Source of the DNA: Marinococcus halotolerans DSM 16375
GTDB taxonomy: Bacteria; Bacillota; Bacilli; Bacillales; Marinococcaceae
Assembly: GCF_000420725.1 (NCBI RefSeq)
Contig: NZ_ATVM01000001.1
Location: forward strand, 1 to 64,000
Length of the DNA stretch: 64,000 bases
Direction: 5' to 3'
Below, piece after piece: positions 52,460 through 63,572 of the stretch. How positions within the stretch are numbered: position 1 is the stretch's first letter; each line of letters begins with the position of its first letter. The notes beneath the pieces were generated by a model. That model saw only the letters and a list, made by a program, of their open reading frames with translations. It made no database searches and had not been told where the DNA came from. Made by a program: the position numbers and the translations under genes.

Positions 52460-52761
52460 TTGTTCGGATGATCGGTATCCCCGAGCCGGGGATTGTCAAA
52501 ATGCAGGTAGTCGATGGCCGGATGATAGCTGATCGTCATGCCGTCGAGGTACCACCGGTCCTGCGGCTCCACAAAAAAGCGCAGGCCGCCTGCTTCGGTC
52601 TGGTAGCTGGTGCCGGACGGCTCCCCGGGTTCCACCCCGATGGAAAAACCGCCGGAGCCCACGCCGCCGATGCGGACAAACAGGCGCACGGCCGCCCCGT
52701 TATCGAGCTCCATTTCCTGTTTGTAGTGGCGTCCTGCTTCTTCAGTAATCGTCATTTGCAT
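52456..52761 (-). CDS. yneR: YneR, HesB-like protein
   Basis: 101 residues from ATG 52761 (AAGGGAG upstream). MTITEEAGRHYKQEMELDNGAAVRLFVRIGG, then GFSIGVEPGEP and GLRFFVEPQDRWYLDGM match B. subtilis YneR of the HesB-fold family. None of the Cys ligands of IscA-type scaffolds is present, so it is probably not a cluster carrier. Its stop overlaps the end of ypsC by 4 bases (convergent). Confidence 0.85.
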   Translation of the reverse strand: MQMTITEEAGRHYKQEMELDNGAAVRLFVRIGGVGSGGFSIGVEPGEPSGTSYQTEAGGLRFFVEPQDRWYLDGMTISYHPAIDYLHFDNPRLGDTDHPNN

Positions 52762-52847
52762 ACGTATCTTTCGCTCCCTTCCACTCTTTGTTATATCATG
52801 AAGGAGGGAGTCATACCAAACAGAGTTCATACCAAGGAGGAATCGCC

Positions 52848-54362
52848 ATGCCGGATTATGCACAGATCGAACGGGATTTTTTGACGGAGCAGCGCAGCCT
52901 GAATGCCTATGATCAGGCTCTCAGCCTGCTCGGATGGGACGCCCGGACCGGAGCGCCCAAAAAAGGGGTGGAGGAGCGTTCGGAAGTGGTGGGGGCGCTT
53001 GCCACCGAGCTGTTTGCCCGGAAAACCTCCGGACGCCTGAAGGAAATGAGCCAGTATCTGCTTGAGCCGGAAGCGGCCTCGCAGGTCTCTGCAGTTGCAC
53101 GAAGAGCGGCGGAAGAAACCCTCACCGAGGTGGAACGGATGGAGCGCCTGCCCCAGGACGAGTATCAGGCGTTTACGACGCTTACATCCAAAACCGAATC
53201 GTACTGGGAGGAGGCGAAAGCGTCCGGGGACTTCGAAGGGTTCCGCCCGTACCTCGAAGAGATCGTGGCCTACCAGCGCCGGTTCACCGAGTACCTCGGA
53301 TACAACGGGCATCCGTACGACGCGCTGCTCCATGACTTTGAGCCCGGCATGACCGTTTCCACTCTCGATACCACCTTTTCCCGGCTCCGTGACGGCCTCC
53401 TGCCGCTTGTGGAGCAGGTGAAGGGAGCGCCGGTGCAGCCGGACACCTCGTTTCTGCACGCCCATGTGCCGAAGGACCGGCAGCGCGCCTTCAGTGAGCA
53501 TGTGCTCCGGCAGATGACGTACGATTTTGAAGCCGGACGGCTCGATGAAACCGTGCATCCGTTTGCCGTCGGCCTGAACCGAAACGACGTGCGGGTCACC
53601 ACCAAATACGACGAATCCGACTTCCGGACCGCCGTGTTCGGCACCATCCACGAAGGCGGCCATGCGCTGTACGAGCAGCACCTCGGCGCGGACCTGGCCG
53701 GGACGATTCTCGCAGACGGGGCGTCCATGGGCATCCACGAATCGCAGTCGCTGTTCTGGGAAAATTTCGTGGCGCGGACCCGTTCGTTCTGGGAAAACAA
53801 CTTTGGCAGGCTCCAGGAGCTGAGCGGCCAGTTCCAGTACGTGGCCCTCGACGATTTTTACTTTGCCGTCAACAGCGTCGAACCATCCCTCATCCGGATT
53901 GAAGCCGATGAAATGACCTATTCGCTGCACATTATTCTCCGCTACGAGCTCGAAAAAGCCCTGATCGAAGGCAGCCTGCAGGTGAAGGATCTGCCGGAGG
54001 CGTGGAATGAAAAAATGAAGCAGTACCTCGGGGTCGTGCCGTCCAATCACGCGGAGGGCGTGCTGCAGGATGTGCACTGGGCGGGCGGCGCCTTTGGCTA
54101 CTTTCCGTCCTATGCCCTCGGCTATATCTACGCCGCCCAGCTCCAGCAGGCAATGGCCCGCGATCTGCCGGCGTTCGACGATCTGATCGCAAGCGGGGAC
54201 CTCGCGCCGGTCCGGCACTGGCTGACCGAGCACGTTCATCAGCACGGCCGGATGAAGCGGCCCGCCGACATCATTGCGGCCGCGACCGGGGAAGGGACCA
54301 ACCCGGAGCCGCTGCTTGCCCACCTGTCCCATAAGTACCAGGGCCTGTACCGCTGGTCCTGA
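52848..54362 (+). CDS. ypwA: Carboxypeptidase M32 (YpwA-like)
   Basis: 504 residues; ATG after AAGGAGGA. Zinc-binding HEGGH at about residues 268-272 (TIHEGGHALYEQ), third ligand Glu in GIHESQSLFWEN, plus the family motif DDFYFAVNSVEPSLIRIEADEMTYSLHII. M32 enzymes remove C-terminal residues from peptides with broad specificity. Cytoplasmic; length typical. Monocistronic with a terminator. In B. subtilis ypwA is close to ypsC. Confidence 0.96.
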   Translation: MPDYAQIERDFLTEQRSLNAYDQALSLLGWDARTGAPKKGVEERSEVVGALATELFARKTSGRLKEMSQYLLEPEAASQVSAVARRAAEETLTEVERMERLPQDEYQAFTTLTSKTESYWEEAKASGDFEGFRPYLEEIVAYQRRFTEYLGYNGHPYDALLHDFEPGMTVSTLDTTFSRLRDGLLPLVEQVKGAPVQPDTSFLHAHVPKDRQRAFSEHVLRQMTYDFEAGRLDETVHPFAVGLNRNDVRVTTKYDESDFRTAVFGTIHEGGHALYEQHLGADLAGTILADGASMGIHESQSLFWENFVARTRSFWENNFGRLQELSGQFQYVALDDFYFAVNSVEPSLIRIEADEMTYSLHIILRYELEKALIEGSLQVKDLPEAWNEKMKQYLGVVPSNHAEGVLQDVHWAGGAFGYFPSYALGYIYAAQLQQAMARDLPAFDDLIASGDLAPVRHWLTEHVHQHGRMKRPADIIAAATGEGTNPEPLLAHLSHKYQGLYRWS

Positions 54363-54363
54363 T

Positions 54364-54390
54364 CCCGCTGCCCGGTGCAGCGGGGGTTTT
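54364..54390 (+). terminator. Terminator of ypwA
   Basis: CCCGCTG / CAGCGGG stem followed by GGTTTT. Confidence 0.75.
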
Positions 54391-54487
54391 GCCCCGGGAC
54401 GTTTGAAGGATGCGCTTTTGTGAAATAAAGTAGAGACTCTAATAATTTAGATGTCCCTTGCACCAGAACCATTAGAGGGGGATTGGC

Positions 54488-55564
54488 ATGATTACATTCA
54501 CTGACATTGCAAAGACGTTTCCCGGCGCTGACGACCCGGCCGTTCAAAACTTTAACGCCACGGTCGAGCAGGGGGAATTTTTCGTTTTGATCGGCCCGAG
54601 CGGGTGCGGCAAGACGACCACGCTGAAAATGATCAACCGGCTGATTGAGCCAAGCACCGGCACCATCCGAATCCAGGATAAGGACATCCGGGAGTGGGAC
54701 CGCCATGAGCTGCGGTGGAACGTCGGGTACGTGCTGCAGCAGATTGCGCTGTTTCCGACGATGACAATTGCTGAAAACATTGCGGTCGTTCCGGAAATGC
54801 GGCGCTGGAAGAAAAACGAGATCAAAGAACGGGTCGATGAACTGCTGCAGATGGTCGGCCTCGATCCGGATACATACCGCAACCGGAAGCCGTCGGAGCT
54901 CTCCGGCGGCCAGCAGCAGCGGATCGGGGTGATACGGGCCCTTGCCGCGGATCCGGACATCATTCTGATGGACGAGCCGTTCAGCGCGCTCGATCCGCTG
55001 AGCCGCGAACAGCTGCAGGAGGACATCCGCGCCCTGCAGCAGAACATCCAGAAAACGATCGTTTTTGTCACCCATGACATGGACGAAGCGCTTGCCCTCG
55101 GCGACCGGATCTGCCTCATGAAGGACGGCGATATCGTGCAGATCGGCACGCCGCGCGAGCTTAAAAATGAGCCGGCCAACGATTTTGTGCGCGACTTTAT
55201 CGGGGACCGCCGGGACGAATGGGACACCCCGGTGCGGTCGGTCATGAGCGGACGCGACAGCCAGTACATCGCAAGCGTCCACGACATGCCCGAAATGCCG
55301 CTCTACCCGGCGCCGCTTTATATCTTCGACCAGAACGACACGTTTCTCGGCCGCCGGGACGGCGACTCCATTGCGTCCCAGAAAACCGTAATTTCCCCGG
55401 ATCACGTGCTGTATGACGCCCTCAAAACCTTCAACGATACCGATGCCGAAGCGCTGCCGGTGCTCGAAGAAGGACGGCTCGTCGGCGCGCTCAGCTACAA
55501 GGACGTGATGCAGTTTCTGCAGAAAGCAAAGCTCGCATCCGCGGGAGGTGACACGGAAACATGA
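54488..55564 (+). CDS. opuCA: Osmoprotectant ABC transporter ATPase (OpuCA-like)
   Basis: 358 residues; ATG after AGAGGGGG. Walker A GPSGCGKTT (near 37), LSGGQQQRIGVIRALA, Walker B IILMDEPFSALDPLSRE, with His switch in VTHDMDEAL. The C-terminal 110 residues hold one recognisable CBS segment (YDALKTFNDTDAEALPVLEEG ... GALSYKDVM), the ionic-strength sensor of OpuA/OpuC-type ATPases. It powers uptake of glycine betaine, choline or related solutes. ATGA overlap couples it to the permease gene. Confidence 0.93.
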   Translation: MITFTDIAKTFPGADDPAVQNFNATVEQGEFFVLIGPSGCGKTTTLKMINRLIEPSTGTIRIQDKDIREWDRHELRWNVGYVLQQIALFPTMTIAENIAVVPEMRRWKKNEIKERVDELLQMVGLDPDTYRNRKPSELSGGQQQRIGVIRALAADPDIILMDEPFSALDPLSREQLQEDIRALQQNIQKTIVFVTHDMDEALALGDRICLMKDGDIVQIGTPRELKNEPANDFVRDFIGDRRDEWDTPVRSVMSGRDSQYIASVHDMPEMPLYPAPLYIFDQNDTFLGRRDGDSIASQKTVISPDHVLYDALKTFNDTDAEALPVLEEGRLVGALSYKDVMQFLQKAKLASAGGDTET

Positions 55565-57099
55565 ATCTACTTGAAAACACCTATCAGCTGTTTACCGATG
55601 AACAGGGACAGTTCTGGACTCTCGTGTGGGAGCACGTCAACATGAGTCTGATTTCGCTTCTGTGCGCGTCGTTTATTGCGGTGCCGGTCGGCGTCCTCTT
55701 AACCCGCCGCCGGTCGATCGCCGAGCCGATCATCGGCATCGCTGCAGTACTGCAGACGATTCCGAGTCTGGCCCTGCTCGGGTTTATGATTCTTATTCTT
55801 AACCAGATTGGCACGGTACCGGCCGTGGTCGCGCTGACCGCCTATGCGCTGCTTCCGATTCTGCGTAACACCTACACCGGCATCGCCGGCGTGGATCCGG
55901 CCCTGGTGGAGGCGGCCACCGGGATGGGAATGAATTCCTTCCGGCGCCTGCGCAAAATTGAGCTGCCAATGGCCATGCCGGTGATCATGGCCGGCATCCG
56001 GACCTCCATGGTACTGATTGTCGGCACCGCCACCCTGGCGGCTCTGATCAGCGCGGGGGGCCTCGGTGATTTCATCATGACGGGCATCGACCGGGCAGAC
56101 AACGCCTATATTCTGCTCGGCGCCATTCCGGCCGCTCTTCTGGCTCTGTTCTTCGACCTGGTGCTGCGCATCACCGAACGCACGTCCCAGGGCAAAGCGC
56201 TTGCTCCGGTCGCGGTTGTGCTGGGTGTCGCCCTGTTAGTCGTCATCACGCCGGCGCTTGCCTCCACTCAGCAGGAAGAGCTCGTGATCGGCGGGAAGGA
56301 AGGGGCCGAACCTGAAATTCTTGCCAACATGTACTCGCTCTTGATTGAGGAAAACACCGATCTTGAAACGAGCGTGGAAGCCGGCCTGGGGAGCACCAGC
56401 ATCGCGTTTAACGCCCTGGAGTCGGACGATATTGACATTTATCCGGAGTTTACCGGTACCGTGACCGCCAACCTGTATGACCAGGGGGTGCCGTCCGGAA
56501 GCACCCGCGAAGAAGTGTACGAGGAAGCGCGCGGCCTGCTTGCCGAGGACGGCCTGGCCTATCTCGAGCCGATGGAATACAACAATACGTATGCGCTGGC
56601 GCTCCGCGAGGAGGAAGCCGACAACCTGGGCATTGAAACCATTTCGGACCTCGAGCCGCACACCGATGAGCTTGTTCCCGGATTCACCTTTGAATTTGCT
56701 GACCGTCAGACCGATGGCTACCCAGCGATTGTCGACACGTACGGGTTTGAGTTTGACGAAGTGGAAACCCTCGACGCCGGCCTTCGTTCGAACGCGCTGC
56801 AGGAGGGCCAGATCGATTTGATTGACGCCTACTCCACCGATGCGTATATCATAGAGTACGGGCTTACCGTGCTTGAGGATGACGAAAATGTGTTTCCACC
56901 GTACCAGGGCGCTCCGCTTTTAAAGCAGGAAACCCTGGATGACAATCCCGGCCTCGAAGAAGCGTTAAACCGCCTCGGCGGCCAGATTACCAATGAAGAA
57001 ATGCAGGAAATGAACTACGAGGTGGACTACGAAGGCGCCGACCACCGGGAGGTTGCCCGGGACTACCTTGAGGAAAACAACCTGCTCGGCAGCAACTAA
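55561..57099 (+). CDS. Osmoprotectant permease fused to binding protein
   Basis: 512 residues. About residues 1-215: permease with several membrane helices and the EAA-type loop (DPALVEAATGMGMNSFRRLRKIELPMAMP). After another helix (VAVVLGVALLVVITPALA) comes a substrate-binding domain (about 238-512): ELVIGGKEGAEPEILANMYSLLIEENT and DIYPEFTGTVTANLYDQG, as in OpuCC/YehZ-type betaine binders. In B. subtilis these are separate genes; here two functions share one chain, so the binding domain is tethered without a lipobox. Osmotic protection fits the halophile setting. Confidence 0.93.
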   Translation: MNLLENTYQLFTDEQGQFWTLVWEHVNMSLISLLCASFIAVPVGVLLTRRRSIAEPIIGIAAVLQTIPSLALLGFMILILNQIGTVPAVVALTAYALLPILRNTYTGIAGVDPALVEAATGMGMNSFRRLRKIELPMAMPVIMAGIRTSMVLIVGTATLAALISAGGLGDFIMTGIDRADNAYILLGAIPAALLALFFDLVLRITERTSQGKALAPVAVVLGVALLVVITPALASTQQEELVIGGKEGAEPEILANMYSLLIEENTDLETSVEAGLGSTSIAFNALESDDIDIYPEFTGTVTANLYDQGVPSGSTREEVYEEARGLLAEDGLAYLEPMEYNNTYALALREEEADNLGIETISDLEPHTDELVPGFTFEFADRQTDGYPAIVDTYGFEFDEVETLDAGLRSNALQEGQIDLIDAYSTDAYIIEYGLTVLEDDENVFPPYQGAPLLKQETLDDNPGLEEALNRLGGQITNEEMQEMNYEVDYEGADHREVARDYLEENNLLGSN

Positions 57100-57135
57100 C
57101 GGACTGCCCGTTATTATCTTAAGGAGGGATACCCA

Positions 57136-57540
57136 ATGAAAAACCCTGAACGACAAGAAATACGGGCCATTCTTGACCGCAGCAAACGTATCGCGGTCGT
57201 CGGCCTGTCGGATAACCCGTACCGGACGTCCTACCAGATCAGCAAAGTGATGCTTGAAGCGGGCTACGACATCATTCCGGTCAACCCGACCGTGGAACAA
57301 GTCTTTGACATTCCGGCCGTCGATTCGCTCAAAGACATCGAAGGACACATTGATATCATAAACGTTTTCCGTCGCAGCGAATTTCTCAAAGGCGTAGCCG
57401 AGGAAGCGGCCCAGGTGGACGCAGACGTGTTCTGGACCCAGCTCGGCCTGGTGAGCGAAGACGCGTACGACATTGCAGTCAACGCAGGCATGACGGTGAT
57501 CATGGACCGCTGTATTAAAGTGGAGCATGCGATCGCCTAA
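57136..57540 (+). CDS. yneT: YneT, CoA-binding-fold protein
   Basis: 134 residues; ATG after AAGGAGGG. Rossmann-like CoA-binding domain: KRIAVVGLSDNPYRTSYQISKVMLEAGYDIIPVNPTVE, IDIINVFRRSEFLKGVAEEA, then WTQLGLVSEDAYDIAVNAGMTVIMDRCIKVEHA. The conserved DRC near the end is typical. Function unknown; conserved upstream of parE in B. subtilis, as here. It has its own terminator. Confidence 0.95.
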   Translation: MKNPERQEIRAILDRSKRIAVVGLSDNPYRTSYQISKVMLEAGYDIIPVNPTVEQVFDIPAVDSLKDIEGHIDIINVFRRSEFLKGVAEEAAQVDADVFWTQLGLVSEDAYDIAVNAGMTVIMDRCIKVEHAIA

Positions 57541-57566
57541 ACACGGATATACCGGACAGCAACCAA

Positions 57567-57596
57567 CCTTGGCGGGTTTTCCTGCCAAGGTTTTCC
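57567..57596 (+). terminator. Terminator of yneT
   Basis: CCTTGGC / GCCAAGG stem with TTTT. Confidence 0.85.
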
Positions 57597-57644
57597 TGTC
57601 TGCAGAGGGGATTGTCCTAAAATCGAAACATATGTTCCCGTTCA

Positions 57645-57674
57645 TTGACAAACTGTGTTAGTATGAAATATAAC
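57645..57674 (+). promoter_or_regulatory. Promoter of parE-parC
   Basis: TTGACA (57645-57650), 18-base spacer, TATAAC (57669-57674). Confidence 0.65.
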
Positions 57675-57706
57675 TAGAACGGAGAATGAAGAAGGGAGAG
57701 ACAGGA

Positions 57707-59683
<1,977 letters not shown>

Positions 59684-62110
59684 GTGGCTGACGCAGAACA
59701 ATACTTGGACCTGCGCCTCGAAGATGTTCTCGGCGAACGCTTCGGGCGCTACAGCAAATACATTATTCAGGAGCGTGCGCTCCCGGACGCACGGGACGGG
59801 TTAAAGCCCGTCCAGCGCCGGATTCTGTTTGCGATGCTTCAGGACGGTAACACCGCGGACAAACCATTCCGCAAAGCAGCAAAAACGGTAGGGAACGTGA
59901 TCGGGAACTATCACCCGCACGGCGATTCCTCCGTGTATGAAGCGATGGTGCGGATGAGCCAGGAGTGGAAGGTCCGCGCCCCGCTTGTGGAGATGCACGG
60001 CAATAACGGTTCGGTCGACGGCGACCCGCCGGCGGCGATGCGGTATACGGAGGCGCGGCTTGCCAACGTTTCGTCGGAGCTGTTGAAAGACATTGAAAAA
60101 CAAACGGTAGAGCATGTAACAAACTTTGACGATACCCAGGAGGAGCCGACCGTGCTTCCGGCGAAATTCCCGAATCTGCTGGTAAACGGCTCCACCGGTA
60201 TTTCCTCCGGCTATGCGACCGATATTCCGCCGCATCAGCTGGGGGAAATTATTGATGCTGCCGTCGCCCAGCTCGAGAATCCGTCGGTGTCGACCGATGA
60301 ATTGATGGAGTACGTGCAGGGTCCTGATTTTCCAACCGGCGGCGTTATTCAGGGCAAGGACGGCATCCGCCAGGCGTATGAGACCGGACGGGGGAAAGTT
60401 GTCGTTCGTGCCAAAACGAGCATCGAGCAGGTGCGGGGAGGCCGGGAACAGATTCTGATCACCGAACTGCCGTACGAAGTCAACAAATCCACGCTCGTGA
60501 AGAAAATGGACGAGCTCCGGTTTGACCGCAAGGTGGACGGCGTCGCCGAGGTGCGCGACGATACGGACCGGACCGGGCTTCGGGTCGTCATTGAGTTGAA
60601 AAAAGATGCCGACGCCCAGAGCGTGCTGAACTTTTACTATAAAATGACCGACCTGCAGGTGTCATACAATTTCAATATGGTCGCCATCAGCAACCGCACC
60701 CCGCAGCTGATGAATTTAAAACAGCTGCTTGATGCCTATATCAGCCACCGCCGGAGCGTTGTCACCAACCGTTCCCAGTTTGACCTCAACAAAGCGGAGC
60801 AGCGTCAGCACATCGTCGAAGGTCTGATCAAGGCGATCAGCGTACTTGACCAGGTGATTGATACGATCCGCCAGTCGGAAAACAAGAAAAATGCGAAGGA
60901 AAATCTGGTGGAGCGGTTTGCCTTTACCGATGCGCAGGCCGAGGCCATTGTGAACCTGCAGCTGTACCGGTTAACCAATACCGATGTTACCCAGCTCGAA
61001 AAAGAAGCCGGACAGCTCGAAAAAGAAATCAAGCGGCTCCGCGGCATCCTGTCGAGCGAAAAGAAGCTGCAGCAGGTCGTAAAAAAGGAACTCGAGGAAG
61101 TTAAGAAGCAGTATGACGACACCCGGCGCACCGCGATTGAAGCGGAAATCGAAGAGCTTAAAATCGACCGCGAAGTGATGATTCCGTCCGAGGACGTGAT
61201 CGTTACCGCTACGGCAGAGGGATACATTAAACGCACGAGCCAGCGGTCCTATGCGGCTTCGAACACCGAACCGCCGGGAATGAAGGAAGAAGACGCCCTG
61301 TTGTTTTTCCGCGACATGAATACCACAGACATGCTGCTGCTGTTTACGAAAAAAGGACAGTTTATCTATCTGCCGGTACATATGCTCTCCGACATCCGCT
61401 GGAAGGATAACGGCCAGCATATCGGCAACGTTTCCCCGCTTGACCCGGGGGATGCGCTGGTGGCAGTAGTGCCAGTCCAGGAGTTTACCGAAGAAGATTA
61501 TTTTGTGTTTATCACCCGCCAGGGCATGATCAAAAAAACGGCGATGACCGCTTACCAGGCTTCGCGCTACGGACGCTCCATGATCGGAGTGAATGTAAAG
61601 GACGGGGACGAAGTGCTTTCCGTGTACCAGACGAACGGGGAACAGGAGCTGTTTCTCACCACCCATCAAAACTACGGCCTCCGATTCCATGAACAGGAGG
61701 TGTCCCCGGTCGGTGTCCGGGCAGCCGGTGTCAAAGCCATTGATTTGAAAGACGACGATGTGGTCACTGGGGCACATGTAACGTCAGCCTATAAAACCGA
61801 GGATGCAGTCATGGTCACCCAGCGCGGTGGCGTCAAACGCATGAGCCTCGATGATATTCCGATGACGAACCGAGCCAAGCGGGGCGTTGTTCTCTGGAAA
61901 GAAGTCAAATCCAAACCGCACCGGATCATCGCAAGCTATATCCTGGACAGCGAACCATTTGTACTGCAGGCCCGCACGAAAAACACGACCGTCACGATTG
62001 ATCCGGCGAAATACCGGCGGGTCGACCGTTACAGCAACGGTTCCTATGTTATTGATACGAAAAAGCACGGAGTAATTGAAGCGGTATGGAAGGATGTTCC
62101 GTACCAGTAA
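59684..62110 (+). CDS. parC: Topoisomerase IV subunit A
   Basis: 808 residues; GTG start directly after the parE stop, with AAGGAGG inside the parE end. Breakage-reunion domain with catalytic Tyr121 (AMRYTEARL); quinolone-region residues are Ser82 and Glu86 ([12 protein letters not shown]), the susceptible-type residues. The C-terminal beta-propeller lacks the gyrase GyrA box, as expected for ParC. It forms the A2B2 enzyme with ParE that unlinks daughter chromosomes. Confidence 0.97.
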   Translation: MADAEQYLDLRLEDVLGERFGRYSKYIIQERALPDARDGLKPVQRRILFAMLQDGNTADKPFRKAAKTVGNVIGNYHPHGDSSVYEAMVRMSQEWKVRAPLVEMHGNNGSVDGDPPAAMRYTEARLANVSSELLKDIEKQTVEHVTNFDDTQEEPTVLPAKFPNLLVNGSTGISSGYATDIPPHQLGEIIDAAVAQLENPSVSTDELMEYVQGPDFPTGGVIQGKDGIRQAYETGRGKVVVRAKTSIEQVRGGREQILITELPYEVNKSTLVKKMDELRFDRKVDGVAEVRDDTDRTGLRVVIELKKDADAQSVLNFYYKMTDLQVSYNFNMVAISNRTPQLMNLKQLLDAYISHRRSVVTNRSQFDLNKAEQRQHIVEGLIKAISVLDQVIDTIRQSENKKNAKENLVERFAFTDAQAEAIVNLQLYRLTNTDVTQLEKEAGQLEKEIKRLRGILSSEKKLQQVVKKELEEVKKQYDDTRRTAIEAEIEELKIDREVMIPSEDVIVTATAEGYIKRTSQRSYAASNTEPPGMKEEDALLFFRDMNTTDMLLLFTKKGQFIYLPVHMLSDIRWKDNGQHIGNVSPLDPGDALVAVVPVQEFTEEDYFVFITRQGMIKKTAMTAYQASRYGRSMIGVNVKDGDEVLSVYQTNGEQELFLTTHQNYGLRFHEQEVSPVGVRAAGVKAIDLKDDDVVTGAHVTSAYKTEDAVMVTQRGGVKRMSLDDIPMTNRAKRGVVLWKEVKSKPHRIIASYILDSEPFVLQARTKNTTVTIDPAKYRRVDRYSNGSYVIDTKKHGVIEAVWKDVPYQ

Positions 62111-62150
62111 ACAACGCTCCGCTCGCTAACAAAAAGGACGCTGAACAACC

Positions 62151-62666
62151 ATGAAAGCAGGAACACATGTGATCGGAGCAGTCACAGGCGGCCTGGCCGT
62201 TCAGTGGCTGACGCCGGTGCCGTTTGCCTTTTTTGAATGGGAGACAAGCATTTATGTCGCAAGCCTGGTGTTCGGAGGCCTGGCGCCGGATATCTGCCAG
62301 CCCAACTCGTGGATGGGGAGGCGGGTGCCGGGCGTTTCCCATCTGATTTCGAAGCTGGTGGGGCACCGCACCTTCACCCACAGCCTTCTGCTCGTGCTGC
62401 TCGTCTTCCTGTCACTTGCCCAGTGGCAGGAAGGATGGGGCCTCGCGCTGCAGTGGGGCATCAGCCTCGGGATTGTGAGCCATATCGTGCTCGACATGAT
62501 GACCACCAAGGGCGTCCATGTGCTGTTTCCGCTGCACTATGCCTTTCGGTTCCCATTTACCACAAAAACCGGATCCACCTTTGGTGAAGGACTGATCAAC
62601 GCGTTGCTCATCGCCGGATTATTTTACGTGAGCTTTCAGCTGTTTTCGATCGATCTCACGCTGTAA
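62151..62666 (+). CDS. YdjM-like inner-membrane metal-dependent hydrolase
   Basis: 171 residues, with an N-terminal MKAGTHVIGAVTGGLAVQW, helices LLLVLLVFLSLAQWQ, LQWGISLGIVSHIVLDMMTT and LINALLIAGLFYVSFQLF. Conserved metal-binding-like residues: H6 in GTHVIG, PDICQP, HRTFTHS and HIVLDMMT, the YdjM/DUF457 pattern. In E. coli YdjM is SOS-induced; no LexA box is seen here. Function uncertain. A terminator follows about 45 bases after the stop. Confidence 0.85.
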   Translation: MKAGTHVIGAVTGGLAVQWLTPVPFAFFEWETSIYVASLVFGGLAPDICQPNSWMGRRVPGVSHLISKLVGHRTFTHSLLLVLLVFLSLAQWQEGWGLALQWGISLGIVSHIVLDMMTTKGVHVLFPLHYAFRFPFTTKTGSTFGEGLINALLIAGLFYVSFQLFSIDLTL

Positions 62667-62710
62667 ACACGTTGTAAACCAGTACAATAAAAAAGCAAAT
62701 TCCAACGAGA

Positions 62711-62744
62711 AAGCATCAGTCATGAATCATACTGGTGCTTTTTG
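62711..62744 (+). terminator. Terminator
   Basis: AGCATCAGT / ACTGGTGCT stem followed by five T. Same stem family as at 1182, 4096 and 12639. Confidence 0.85.
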
Positions 62745-62796
62745 TTTGTGCTGTCTCAAAACATGAAGTTATCTTCAGTATTGAAATAATAAATCG

Positions 62797-62827
<31 letters not shown>

Positions 62828-63069
62828 AGAAATAAATAAAGCACTCCAGGGTCCACATTTGGCTTTATAACTTCACCTTCCCTTTTAGTCATCAACTTTG
62901 TATGCGGGCTGCGTCTTTAATTTTCATTTCACTTCCCCGTCTTCTCCAGGCAAATTTTATAAATCCGTTTCCCTGTGTTTTCAACTCAAGCTATTGAATA
63001 AGCTTCAGCTATGCTAAATTTTTTGTATGCTTTTAACTTTACGGGAACAACTGCCCGTGGCCAAGGCGC

Positions 63070-63370
63070 GATTATTCATTACAGCCGAACTCGTAAATCG
63101 CAGTAGCGGTTTTTGAATCAGCCAACTCATAACAGCCGTATTTTTGTCAGTCGTTCAAATAAACCTTTGTGAGTGCCCGGCAGCTTTTTGTTCTTTTTCT
63201 TTCCACGCATTTTCATTCTTGTTATAAGTCATTTCTGTTTTAAGAGTTTGCTGCATTATTTGCTATTCCATAATTACCATCTAATTCTCCGCTATATTTG
63301 CACGACTTATCAATTCTTCATCTGTCTCAAAATCAAATGAGACAACCCCCGTTTCAATCCACCACCGCTA
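63070..63370 (-). pseudogene. Possible decayed gene fragments
   Basis: Reading the reverse strand, protein-like stretches appear in successive frames: WIETGVVSFDFETDEELI, then MTYNKNENAWKEKEQKAAG, then YGCYELADSKTATAIYEFG ending at a stop (63072-63074). Stop codons and frame changes separate them, which suggests a small gene destroyed by point changes. They may be chance; no homologue is recognised. Weak call. Confidence 0.25.
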
Positions 63371-63403
63371 ATTAAAGCTGGAGATGTTTTCCGCATCAAA
63401 ACC

Positions 63404-63430
63404 AAAAAAAGACCCCCGAAGGAGTCTTTC
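63404..63430 (-). terminator. Reverse-strand terminator
   Basis: AAAGACTCC-TTCG-GGGGTCTTT on the reverse strand with a stable tetraloop and a T-run; likely terminator of the partial gene at the right edge. Confidence 0.8.
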
Positions 63431-63572
63431 ATGACATTTTTGCTCTGTTTAACCGCAGACAACGCCTGTTTTAATGGCCCTGAGACACCGCTCCCGCTCC
63501 GAGCCGCTTCAAGGACACATATACGTCTCTGTATGAAGTGAAATCCCTGAGAGCGCGCAGCTTATAAAATCC

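Noticed and set aside
52827-54332. 501-codon frame antisense to the M32 carboxypeptidase
   Set aside because: Shadow of a clear gene with the metal-binding HEGGH motif on the other strand; Arg/Pro/His-rich composition typical of antisense frames.
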